Shown here: one piece after another, positions 45,001 through 57,000 of the stretch
How the letters are laid out: each line of letters opens with the position of its first letter
Numbering within the stretch: the stretch's first letter is position 1
Notes under the pieces: model-generated
What the model was told of the DNA's origin: nothing
Seen by the model: the letters and a program-made list of their open reading frames with translations, nothing else
Database searches by the model: none
Assembly: GCF_036417845.1 (NCBI RefSeq)
Contig: NC_089985.1
Location: 30,710,583 to 30,774,582, forward strand
Direction of reading: 5' to 3'
Length of the DNA stretch: 64,000 nucleotides
Source of the DNA: Apteryx mantelli
Taxonomy: Eukaryota; Chordata; Aves; Apterygiformes; Apterygidae
Program-made: the position numbers and the translations under genes

Positions 45001-48000
45001 TAATACATCTTTCATAACCTCTTTCTTTTTCAGAAATGTGGCCTATATCCTCATTTCCCCCCTGCCCTGACACTGTTTAAGTCTTAAAAAGAGACATTTC
45101 AAATGATGTCCCAGGCAAGGCTTTCTCTGTAATGTCTGCCATTTTGTCATGCTCTTTCGTCTTGAGCTAGGAAGCTGTATGAGGTACAGGCGCTTGCTTA
45201 GGAAGCTTGTTCCTGTGCCCTAGGCTGCCAACTTTGCATACTTAAAAATAGGGTTTAAATCCTCTGCTAGGTACAAGAATCACACAAGAATTTCACAGAG
45301 TTTTCAAGGGGAGAGGAGGAGGATATTTGAGACCTGGAGTCAGGACAGGGCCACAAAAAGATCCTCTGCACCAGCTAGAACCTTCTTCTGGTTTGACAGT
45401 GAGGTGCAATGGATGCAGGATAGCCTGACAAGTGCCATTGCCTTTTTGTGGAATATGAAGTCAGTGATTTGAAATGAAATGTGCCGTGCAAAGCAGAAAA
45501 ACTCACTGCTTGATGATGGAGTTCAGGCAAAGTGTAGTTACTTTCCTGCTTCATGTGTTAGGGCATCATCGGTTACCAAATTGCATCCACATGAGATTCT
45601 TCCCCAGTGGTATATGGTGATAATCTATGTTGCTTCTGTAAGACTTATTCTTCAGTCTCGGTTTTGCCTGCTTTTGGAGACAGCATACCAGGCTAGATAG
45701 GACTGGATAGGACTGTTCCGTGCTGTGGTGGCATTTGCGGGGAGGGGGAGATATTTTTTTCTGTACTTTGCAGACCCATGTAAAGGAATGCAGTTCTGTC
45801 ATGAGCTGTGTACTGTACTCTTTCATCCCTCGTCCGTTCATGCTGCAGTCTGCTCTGCTCACTCTTGCTAGCAATGAGTTTTCTCTCATTGCATCCAGTC
45901 CACAGGCTACAGGTATGCTTACTGCTGCTGGAGGAGGGTGCCTCTTGCCCAATGCATGGGGTGTCTTGCACCCAGTCAGGATAAGTATTTTATTAGTGTT
46001 GACTGTAAGAGCTGTATGACATTTCTCTGCAAATAAAACCTAGCAGCCTATGTAATGCCTTTCATGTGGATCTCCGAGCTCTGCAAAGCAGTAACTAGAT
46101 CTCTCAAAGCCTGTTTGAGCAGGTAAGTGATGTTCTAATTTTTCATATGGGGAAAGTGAACGAAGAATCCCAGACTGTACTTGGAGTTAGTGGCAGAGGC
46201 AGGATTAAATGTGCACTCTCCCAGCTCCCTGGCACAGTTGTAATTGGGCGGGTTTGGGAATACTTCAAAGGGACTCTGTGGAGAGATTAATCCCTGAGCT
46301 TAGTGACTGTGGTCTGTAAAACCTGATGGACAGAAATATCTGCAATGGCTCTTATGTTCCTTAAACTCTCAGATACAAGCTTTCTGCTCTGCATGTGGAG
46401 AATCCATCTGCAGTTTTCTGAAAGTCAGGACAGGTGAAAGACAGGAGTTAGAGTATGCTACTGTCCCTTGTGCGTCTGGGACCTTACAGTGCTCAGTGCT
46501 GTGGAGAGGGGTGTTGTGCAAACCCCCTTGCAACAGTGAATCAGAAAAGAGGCTGGCAGGTTTGGTCTGAGTGAAGGAGAGAATGGGAGATGAGTAAGGA
46601 AAAGAATATTCCAGAGTGCTGGTTTTGAAGAGGAGGAGGGGAAAAATAGTTTGCAGGTTCTTTCCTGCTGCCAGATCTCTCGCTGCATTGAGAGTCTAAT
46701 GAGGGAGGCCATCTAAATTGGGCTGTTCTAGTGCAAGGCAGGGAAATGGGTTGGTTTCACGGGGCACCTGCTGATGGGCAGTCTGCGAGCTGAGCTCTGG
46801 GCTCTGCCCCTGGTGCTGGTTAATGTTGCCCTGTTGGGACAGGACACAGCTGTGCTCTTTGGTTCTAAGATGCTCCTCTGTCTCTTTCAGGCGCTCCACC
46901 AGCTATACTACGACCCAAACATCGAGAACAAGAACTTGGCTCAGAAATGGCTGATGCAGGCCCAGGTCTCACCCCAGGCATGGCACTTCAGCTGGCTGCT
47001 TCTCAATATGGACAAGGTGCCCGAGATCCAGTACTTTGGTGCCAGCGCTCTCCACATTAAAATCTCCCGCTACTGGAATGACATCCCAGCAGATCAGTAT
47101 GAAAGCCTCAAGTCTCAGCTCTTCACCCAGATCACCCGCTTTGCCAGCGGCTCCAAGATTGTGCTCACCAGGCTGTGTGTGGCGCTGGCCTCGTTGGCAC
47201 TTAGCATGATGCCAGAGGCTTGGCCCTGCGCTGTAGCAGACATGGTGCGCATGTTTCAGGCAGAGGACTCCAATGTGGACGGGCGGGCACGGTGCCTGGC
47301 ACTCCTGGAACTGCTGACTGTGCTGCCGGAGGAGTTCCAGACCAGCCGCCTGCCGCAGTACCGCAAAGGCCAGGTGCGCAGCGTCCTGGCACAGGAGTGT
47401 GGCTCTGTCTTCCCTTTGCTGGAACAGCTGCTGCAGCAGCAGGGCTCCCCGGGCTTCATCAAGCAGAAGGTGTTGAAGTGCTTCTCTAGCTGGGTGCAGC
47501 TAGAGATCCCGCTGATGGACTGCGAGAACCTGATCCAAGCAGCTTTCACCTCTCTGCAGGACCCTGAGCTCTTTGACACAGCAGTGGAGGCTGTTGTCAA
47601 TGCCATTTCCCAGCCAGATGCCCAGAGGTAAGGGCAACCTCTCCCACACCTTTCTTGCTGCAGAGAGGTGCTCCTGGACACCTACTGAGGAATGGGGGTG
47701 GAAAGGAAAAACTTCAGGCTTTTTTCCAGCTACTGTTAGGCCCTGGCAATGATGATGGTAGGGTTTGGAAGCAGGAGATGTGAAAAGCAGCTGGAGTCTC
47801 CCAGGCCTGGGAAGCTTTGCACTGTGTTTGGCTTGCAGGCAACTTTGCTTTGTGTGGGTTACTGCTCCTGCCCATCGTGCTAGAGGGCTTTCCCAGAGAC
47901 TGCCTGGCTTGGGCTGGGCTGGAGTGGAGATGTTGCTAACCGTTTGGCTAATCCTCCCTGTGGACTGGAGCATGTGGTCTTGAGCACTGTGTTCAGTGGC

Positions 48001-51000
48001 TCTGTGCTGGTCCCTGTCTCTGCAGCAACTTCCTGCCTCTTGACCCACCCCTTGTGTTGGGTGACGCTTTTGAGTGGCAATGCCTGGGAGCTCTCAGCTC
48101 TGCCTCGCGGCAGTAAGGAGGCAGCCGCAGCCCATCTCTACCCTCCTCCTCTCAAGCAGACAGGGCTATACCCTTCTGGCTTGTGTGTCAGACGCTGCAG
48201 CACCTGACTGGGGAGCAGCTGCCTTGACTCATGCCAGGGAGAGCTCGGAGACCCCCTGCTGCCCTCAGGCCTCTGGTCCAACCAAGGAGCTTATCGCATG
48301 CAAAGATAACTAAACCAGACCTGTCTGTCTTCTCCCTCCCCCTGACTCTAACAGCTCAGTCCAGCTGAGCGCTCATCCTTTTTTGTTCTTGGCTGTGACT
48401 GTCCCTGGAAAAGCTGAGCTGCAAGCCAGGACGGGGGAAGGCCCTGCCTGGGCCACGCTGCAGGGCCCCAAACCCTTTTGCTTGACAGTGTTGGCTGAGT
48501 TGCTGTCAGCTCTTGGGACCGATGCCCGCAAAAGTACATTTGCTTCGTGGTTCCCTTGGTCACATCTCCTCCTAGTTGCTTAGCAACCTTCCCTCTTTCC
48601 TGGTTAAGAGGAGGGTTTAATTGAAGGCTGGGCTGAGCTAGTGCTGCTGTGCATCAGGCAGGCTCTGACCCCTCTGCAGAGGTGCTGATGCTGCTGGTGC
48701 TGAGATTTTAAGCACTGGTCCTTCTCCTGGTTTCAGGGCAGAGGCAGCCAGTACAGTCCCTGGCTCAAAAGTAGTGTGGGGCTGCCCTCTTGAAAGATGA
48801 AGGGGTTGCATCTGGAGACTACAAGTCCCAGTGTGCAAAGGAACCCATCAGGATTTTGACGCAGCATTGTGCGTTGGGGCATGTTGTCTCATTTGCTGGC
48901 ATTCAGAAGAAAACCACAAGCAGCTTTTCTTCATAACAGACAGAGGCTGTGAGCCAGCCCAAACCCTTATAACAGGATTGGTATAGAAAACTAGGCCATT
49001 TGAGAAGGTGGCATGCAGTTCTGAAATTTTTGACTCTTGGCCTTCCATCCCTTTCATTTCCCTTTTGTCTTGGAAGTCCCCAGGATGTGATTTACCCCTG
49101 TGTGAAGGAGCCTAGCCTTGCAGTGCTGTTCTTGAGTTGTATTAAAAGCTTGAGCTTTCTGTTGGGCTTTCAAAGTGGATTTTAGTGAGAAAAGTCGGAC
49201 TAAGTCTGACTCCCCAGCTGAGACAAGGCAGTTTCCTCTCTGCTCTTGTGCTAACGCTGCTATGGAGTGTCTGGTCCCATTCAGTACTGCCACACTGTTC
49301 CTTACAGCATCAGCCCCACCAGGGCTTGCTTTCAGTCCTTCACTCTGGCAGGATTATTGACCCATGGCAGAGTACCGTTGTGTTTGCCTGCAGTGGGCAG
49401 TGCCCAGGAGGAAGCGAGCAGGCGGCCTGAAAGGCTGGTCAGTGTGTGTCAGCCCGAAACAGCCCCGATCCTGGAGGTGCCCAGACAGCGGGGTCATTGT
49501 CAGCAGAGCTGCCCTGCCAGGCGGCGTGTGGTGCGGCCGCCCCGGCTGCTGTGTTGTTGGGACTGTCAGCTGCTTGAGAGAGGGGCTGTCTTGAGCAGGA
49601 ATTTGCTTAGTGCTGAGATCTTGGATGTCTTCAAAAGTGGGGTGCTGAGGGAGTCAGTTCTGTGGTGATACCCCAAAATAGGGGGCACAAGTGCCCTGCT
49701 GCAACACCTTGCTTTCCTGTCCAGCTCCCACTCACAAGTACATAGATGGGCAGTTAGTTTTCTGTGCTTCCAAAGGAGTCATGACATGCCTGTGTGATGG
49801 ACGAAGGTGATAGTAGGGGATGCATCCCAAGCAGAGAGGGACATTAAATAGGGGACCAGCTAGAAATGGGACTATACTGCACTCCCTTCTCTCTGCTGTG
49901 CCTGTCTATCACGCGTGGGATGTGCGAGCTCTGGGCTTCCTCCCACAGCTCTGATTGCTCCTTTTGATACTGGGTTTGGAAGCCACTGTTCACACCCTTT
50001 CTCTGTTGCCTGGAGATACCTTTCCTTGGACAGCAGGACTGTGGATGCCCCACGTGCTGCCTTCTCTCTGGGGGCTGGAGTCCTTTCCCTGTGTTTGTCT
50101 CAGCTGCTGCTGCCCTGGTTCTCCCCCAGCCTGGCGCTTTACCCTGCTCCTGCCATGGTATCTGAGTACTCCTCAGGCTGCGGCAGCTGGATTTGTACCT
50201 GCCTGCCCAGCAACTGTAACGGCAGTATCCCCCGCCGTCCCGAGGGTCAGCTTTAGGGGAGCACCGACAGCCCAGCGAGAGGATTGCTGCTCTTTATGTG
50301 GCTGACATTTTTTCCTTGGAGTAATGTAGCAGCCCGTTTCTCTCCCTCTGTGTGATTTGCAGGGCTTTGCTTGCTCCTTTCTTGGCTTGGTCCCTACTGA
50401 CCTTGCCTCTGGTGTTGTGAGCAAAAGGGAGACAGCGCGCCAGCAGAAGATGAGGTTTGGACACACATGGGCAGTGCCACAGTATCCTGGCTCCAACCAA
50501 TGTTTTGTTAGCTCTTGAAATGTCCTGGCCTCCTCTAGTGCTTGGGCTGGCAGCCATCAGGCTTGCAGGGGGACCTGTTAGCATTCAGGGCCGCTGTTTC
50601 CCCCAGATCTTTGTGGGCTCTCTTCCCCTTTGTTTCTTGTATCCTCCTTCCCTCGTCCCTCCTCCTGCTGCCTCCTTCCCCTAGTGGTGGCAGTCCCGCC
50701 CCTCCGGCTTTGTTGCTCAGCACAGCAGATCCAGCTCTCCCCAAAGCCCCCAGGGAGGCTCCTGACCTTTCTGTCTCTTCTTGACAGTCTCAGAGGTTCC
50801 TGCTGCTTTTCAGCTGCTCTCTTCCTCCATGGTCTCATGCCTTTGTTCTTGCAGGGGCCTGGCTCTGTGCTGCTTGAGTGTGCTCCCTGCTGCCCTTAGC
50901 TGCAGGCTCAGAGCATCCTCAGTGTTTCTCTGCTGACCTGGTCCTCTTCAGATCATGGAGAGCTTTATAGAGTGTTGCTCAGTGACAGGATTAGTCTCTG

Positions 51001-54000
51001 GGCTCCCCTGATTCCCTCAGGTTCCTGTGGTTTTCACAGGCACTGTGCCTTTCCTTTTCACTCCTCCCAGCTGGCTTCATTAAATTTCTGCAGAGAAAAT
51101 CCTGCAGGTGTATTTTTAATTTCAGCAAAAGGCCCAGTGGTGAGCCATATCAAAAGACTCTGTAAGAGGACTATTCCTACATTTGACCTGGTGGGATCAG
51201 GGCAGAGAGGTTACACCTCTGTGGGTGCAATGTCTACCCATCCTATGATCATGTCAGCAGGGTTGAGGAGGCAGCCACAGTAGGCATGAGCCTTGGATAT
51301 CTAGCCTCATCTCCAAAAAGCAGGGCTAAGCCTGGCCTGACACTGAGCATCCTTTGCTTCTGCCCCTGAGGGACAGTTTGTGAGACATCTTCCCCGGAGA
51401 GCGTTGGCTTGAAAGGGGACACCTTGTTGCAATGTTTTCCTCATGCTACAGCGCCTCACCTGCCAGCAGTCACCCAATGCAGGGGTGAGCAGCTTGGAGC
51501 CACCCACACCCAAATGGAGTAGGGCAGAGGGACCTCTTGGGCAAAGGCATCAGGTGCAGAGCAGGGCTGCTGCTCTGAAGCACATCCTTGGTGCTGCCAG
51601 GCCAAGGGGGCTGTTCAGTCAGATCCTTGTTTGGACAGCATGCCGGCTTGCTGTCAGGGGCTTGGAGGTAGGAGGCAGAGGCTCTCCTGCAGCAGCCTTG
51701 TTTGAGACCCAGAAGAGACAAGGCTTTTATAGTTTCTCTGGCCATGAGCACTGCTTCTCATCATGAGAACCTGGCATTGCAGCCTGCCGGGAGAGACAGG
51801 ATGGTCTGCGAGCCAAGCATGGGACTGCAGGCTGGAGCTCTGTGTTCTCATCCTGGCCTTGGCACTGACTTACTGTTGGGTAAGTCACTTGTGCTGGGGG
51901 CTTCCATTTCTTTCTCTGGAAAAGGAGGAAGCGGAGTTTGCTTTTCTACCTCCGAGGTGTTACTAGAAATGATGTAGCAGAGATTCGTAGGTGTAAAGCA
52001 TTTGATTTGTTTATCTGCTAGGCAGTTGGAGCCCATCCGCTTTCCCAGAGGATGGCAGTGTCTCTCAGGCAGGCTCGACTTTGTGTTATTTGGGGCTGCC
52101 TGGACACTGCTTTTCTGTTAGGATGTGGCATTCTTGAGAAGAAACCTCGGATGCTTGGACAGAAACTGGTGGACTCCATCATCTCTGCACAGGCCTTCAG
52201 TCTTGGGAGCAATAGGAAGTTCCTGAGTCACAGAAGGACAGGAACTAAGATACTGTTGCATCTCTTTTGCAGAGGAGGCTTGGGCTGGGTTTTGTCTTAT
52301 TTAAAGATTGTCCCCTGACTAAGCTGGTCAGAGAGCTGACTGAGTGTGCTGGAGTGGGAGAGCTGAGGTTTTTTGCCCACGCTCCTCCAACCTGGCGGAT
52401 GGTGTTAGATAGTAGAGTGGGATCTCCATGGACTGGGTACACGATTCGAATTGTGGGGAGTGGGTGTCGGACACTGAGGAGCCTCTCTGAAAGAAACAGG
52501 GTGTTGCTCCTATGGTGGAGCTGACGGGATCACATGGCATCTGACCCTTCCTTTTCTAGTCTTGGCAACTAGTGCTGAATCCCAGAGGAGGAATTTTACT
52601 AGAAGAGTTTTCCCAGAGCTTCGTTAGAAACAGATTTTTAATACGCTTTTTTCATCAGGACATGGCACTCTGGTTCAGATTTCAGATCAGGACAGATCAG
52701 ATTGCCCATGTGAGCTGCCTGTGTCTCCTCTCTCCTAGTGGTTACAGGGGGTTGTCCCACACACAGTTGTGTGGTCTCTCTCCAATACAAGAAGTTGGAG
52801 TGGGTTGCAGGAAGAGCAGGAGGTGCTGTTTCCATGGTGGGGGACTGAGCTGTGCTGCAGGGACTTGGGGATGCTGAGGTTCACAGGGGTTTGAAAAGTA
52901 ACTGGACAAACTCTCAGAAGAAAAGTCTGTTAAGCTGTTAAATACAAAGATACCAAATCTTGCTCAGGAAAAATGTACCCCAAATCATTGGGGTCTGGAG
53001 AAACATACAAGGAAATGTCACCATATGCTTGCCACATTCATACACTCTTTCATAGGCATTCCCAATTGTCAGCTGTTGGAGACAGGCTACTTGATTGGGT
53101 GGTCCAAAAGCCTAATCCAGCTGAGGTGGTCTTGGGTTTTCCTCCTGCCCTGGTTTGATTGTACTGGAGATGGTCAGCAGTGGCTTGCAGAAAGGCTGAG
53201 ATGTGGAGAAGTTTCTGCCAACAAACATGCTATCTGTCTCCTGGCATACGCTTTAAGGACTCTTTCTCTGCAGGCAGCCTTGCCTGGCTGCTTGCCTGGC
53301 TGCAAACTTTCCCCTTCTCTGTGCTGGCTTTGCTAAAGCAGATGGCTCTGAGCCTTCTCTGGCGTCTGGGTGCTTTCTAGGCTGACCTTGGCTTGGGAAG
53401 GTTGCTGATGAATATGCTGGTGCATGGCTTGGGAGTGTCTCTTGGGTTACTGGTTGAAACCACTCACCTAGGCTAGGACTTCTCCCTCCTAACCATGGAC
53501 TCTTACATCTGAATTATCTGCTAGATGTCTGCATAGGCAGTGAAGAGAGTAAGGGGCTTCACAGGACTTGATCCACCTGACCTTTGAGATGTTTTTATTA
53601 ACATAGGATGAGTTGCACCCTGTAAGCAAATCCATTTGTGGTTCACTCTGGCTTTGCAGGGAGTCCAGAAGACTAGCTCAGGTCTAGACATCTGCATTGT
53701 GGGTCTTTAGGAGTTTATGACAATCCTGCCTCTGCTGGTTCACTCTAAAGTCATGAAAACATCTCTAGGATAGTGTGAGGCCAATGCTGAGGAGGAAGGA
53801 CAGGTTTTGCACTATGCTGGAGCAATGGAAAGCCCTCTGTGCCTTTCTGTCTAGGTACTGGCCTTGCTGTAGTTGAGGTCAGTCCAAGGGAGCATGGCTC
53901 CCAGGGAGACAAGCTGGTGAATTCCTGAATTCTCCAACAGCACCATAGCACAGGTGTTCCTGCACTACCATGTGCATCACTCACAGTGCATTAGAGACTT

Positions 54001-57000
54001 CAAAATGTTACATCCAAAAATATCTGCCCTCTCCGCCATGAGATTTTTCTCTGGAGGAGATTGGGAGGGAAAGTGAGGCAATGACCCTTTGCCAGCACAC
54101 AGCCTAGCAGGGTGCTGTCTCCTACCAGGGCAGAGGGGAGCTGGGACTGGAGATGTGCTGTTTCCTCTATCTTCTGGTGCTGGCCCAGACCTAGAAGTTG
54201 CTGCCCTCAGCATGGTTCTCCTCCTGTGCTGCTGGCATAGGATGGCTCTGCCCACTCTCGGATGAGTGGGCAGAGCAAGAACTGCCCACGTACTGGGCAG
54301 CAGGGCAGCCCTGCAGTTCTGGGTGAAGATGGGGTTCTCTTAGCATTTACACCTTTTCCCCATGGTAGGCACAAGAGAACTAGCATCACGTGTGCCTCCC
54401 GGCCTGTGTATCTCTGGCCCCAGTACCTGCGTGTGGCAGGGCAGGCAGGGAGCATACAGAATAGCTGCATCTCCAGATAACATGCCTCGCTGGCCAGGTA
54501 AATGACATACCGCTGATTAGCCTCCAGCACAGCCTCTCTCCAGGGGCCTTGGGCTGCATTTCACCTTCGCTGCCTCCTTGCTTGTTGCCTTGGTTACAAT
54601 CGCTTATCGGCAGCAGAGGGGAGACTGACATGCGTGAGATTGCCCAAGTGTGGGCCTGGAGTGCTGCCGTGCTGCTCACGGGGAGGGAGGGGAGTGCAAG
54701 CATTCGGGGAAGAAGTGTGCAGGGCTGGGGGAGCCCTGGGGGCCCAGAGGATGTGCAGTGGGGCTGGCATCCTCTGTGTCGTGCAGTAGTAGGAGTCTCG
54801 GAGGGTGGCAGCCCGTTCCATCTAGTTGCACTGGGTGCTTATATTTTGGTATGGTAGGCACTGCCTGACTTTCCCAATGCCTTTCATGCTCATTCACTGG
54901 GAGAATCCCTCAGCTCTCTATGCCAGTGAATGGGGCAAAGAGCAAGGTCTAGATTCATCCATGCCTTAGGCAATGCTGTAGGATCCTGCAGCTTGCTGCT
55001 TCCCACTGACAGTTCTGGCTGCCTTTAGTGCAGACCTAAGAAGCACTAGTTGTAGGCAGTGGTGATGAAGGGCCCAAAGGACTGCAGTGTCTGCCCTTTT
55101 CCTGCCTGCCATCTCCCATTCGCCCTGCAGAGCTATGCTGTGAGCTGAGGTTCAGCTCACTTGGAGCCGATTGTGGCAGTGACAGTCAGTTACTGCTAGC
55201 CCTGGGTGTGCTGTGCAGCACTGCTGGACAGGTACAAGTCACAGGCAGACATACTTCTCCTTGGCATAATGGGGAATTTGGACAGAGCTTATGTGGTGTC
55301 ATGGCAGCTGACTCAACCCTTTTCTCCACCTGCAGAGGCTCCACTGTTGGAACACCTAGGGCTTCAGCTGTTGGGCTTCATCCAGCAGGGCATTGCCACT
55401 GGCTGGGAGGAGAGTTCCTGTAAGCAACAAAGTCTTCAGGATTTGTCTCATTCAACAAAGCAGCCTTTAACTAGGGAAAACTGAGCAGGAGCCCTGGGAA
55501 CGTGGCAGGAGGGACTGTCTCTTTTAGAAGCCAGTGCTGTGGAGCTGATGGAGGCAATGCCCTGCACTGATTCAGGCTCTACTTGCAGGTATGTGAATAC
55601 TCTCCTGAAGCTCATCCCCCCTGTGCTGGGGCTTCAAGAGCAGTTGCGCCAGGCGGTCCAGAGTGGGGACATGGAGACATCGCATGGGATCTGCCGCATT
55701 GCTGTGGCCTTGGGGGAGAACCATTCCCGGTGAGTGCCAGCACCTCACTGCTCATGTGCATGTTGTGCTGTGTGAGGGAGCAGGGGAGGGTCCCCGGAAG
55801 AAGAAACTGGCCAGCTGATCCTTCCTTCTGCTTCAGCTCTGTGCCTGGACAAACCCATGTTGCTTGATATCTTGGTATCTTCTCCAAATGCTGGGCTGGA
55901 GGACTTGCCCCTGAGCTCCTGAGATGAGGCTGCTGCCCTGCACACACAACAGCCTTTGCTCCTTGCTTCTAGTGTTTAGGTGTGAGACAAGGGGCCAATG
56001 GGATTTCTTGACCTCCAACCCTGTTAGGGCAAAGGTGCAGCACAGAGCCCACACTTAACAGTGAAGGGATGTCTGTGGTGGGAAGGGGTGCTGGGGGACA
56101 GAGTATGCCAAGTACCACAGTTCACCTCTGCTTGAGGCCATTAGCAGCCCATGTGCTGCTGTGCTTCCTTCCTGCTTTGAGCATGGGGTTGGGTCAAATG
56201 CCTCCCAGAGGTCCCTTCCAGTCTAAATTACTCTGTGATTCCTGGTGCAATTCATGCAGCTCATGGTACCACCCTGCATTCAGTGTCCTTTTTCCAGTGT
56301 TGAGAATTGCAATAACAATGGAGTTTGGAGCAGCTCACTGTTTCCTTGCTGCTTCATTCAGGGTCTGTCCTGCACTGGGTGACCTGTGCGCTCTGTAGAG
56401 AGGCCAGGCCTGCAGCGTTGGTGCTGCTCTGACCATGCTCTCTGCTCCCCAGGGCCCTACTGGACCAGGTGGAGCACTGGCAGAGCTTCCTGGCCCTGGT
56501 TAACATGATCATGTTCTGCACTGGCATCCCTGGGCACTATCCTGTCAACGAAACCACCAGTTCCTTGACGCTCACCTTCTGGTACACACTCCAGGTTAGT
56601 GGCAGTCGCAGGGCAGCCTACCTTGGGGCTCCCTTCTTGTGCTTGAGGCAGAGCCTAAGACACAGATGTGTGGATGGAGCCTGGGGTGGAGGAGGCAGGG
56701 GATTGCAGCCCCTCAGGGGTATCTTGGGCCTCTGCCATTGTAGGAGGGAGAAAGGGGTCCCAGTGCAGGGTCCCAGCCATGCACCTGAGTTCTGAGCATA
56801 CTGACAGTCCATAAGGTGAGTGAGGGCCCTTCCCACACACAGATTTCCTTGGCTGTGTTGCTTGGAACAGCTTGTTCCAAGCTCATTGCTCTTGTGTCTG
56901 GCTTCTGCTTGACACCTGTGAGCTTTTGGGGAGCTCCTTGCGGTGAGCGGCTGTGCATCAGTGAGCAGTGGGCTGCTGCTCACCTACTCATGCCTTGGAC

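Larger units (their letters stand above)
36049..46890 (+). other. IPO13: IPO13 intron 1 (10.8 kb)
   Basis: GT-AG, phase 0. The first 500 bp belong to the CpG island. Inside are a MIR-like SINE (37380-37515), T-runs at 38520 and 39040, an AT-rich patch at 44210-44340, a CR1-type 3' tail (45674-45720) and an antisense MIR-like SINE (46040-46250). The last 117 bp are open in frame with exon 2 from an ATG at 46774. No exon or RNA gene recognised elsewhere. Confidence 0.85.
47628..55588 (+). other. IPO13: IPO13 intron 2 (8.0 kb)
   Basis: GT-AG, phase 2. The flanking protein is contiguous (DAQ-R-YVN), so no exon is missing. It contains a MIR-like SINE (51800-52015) and a CR1-type 3' segment (52900-53150). 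Nothing else recognised in about 7.5 kb. Confidence 0.85.
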
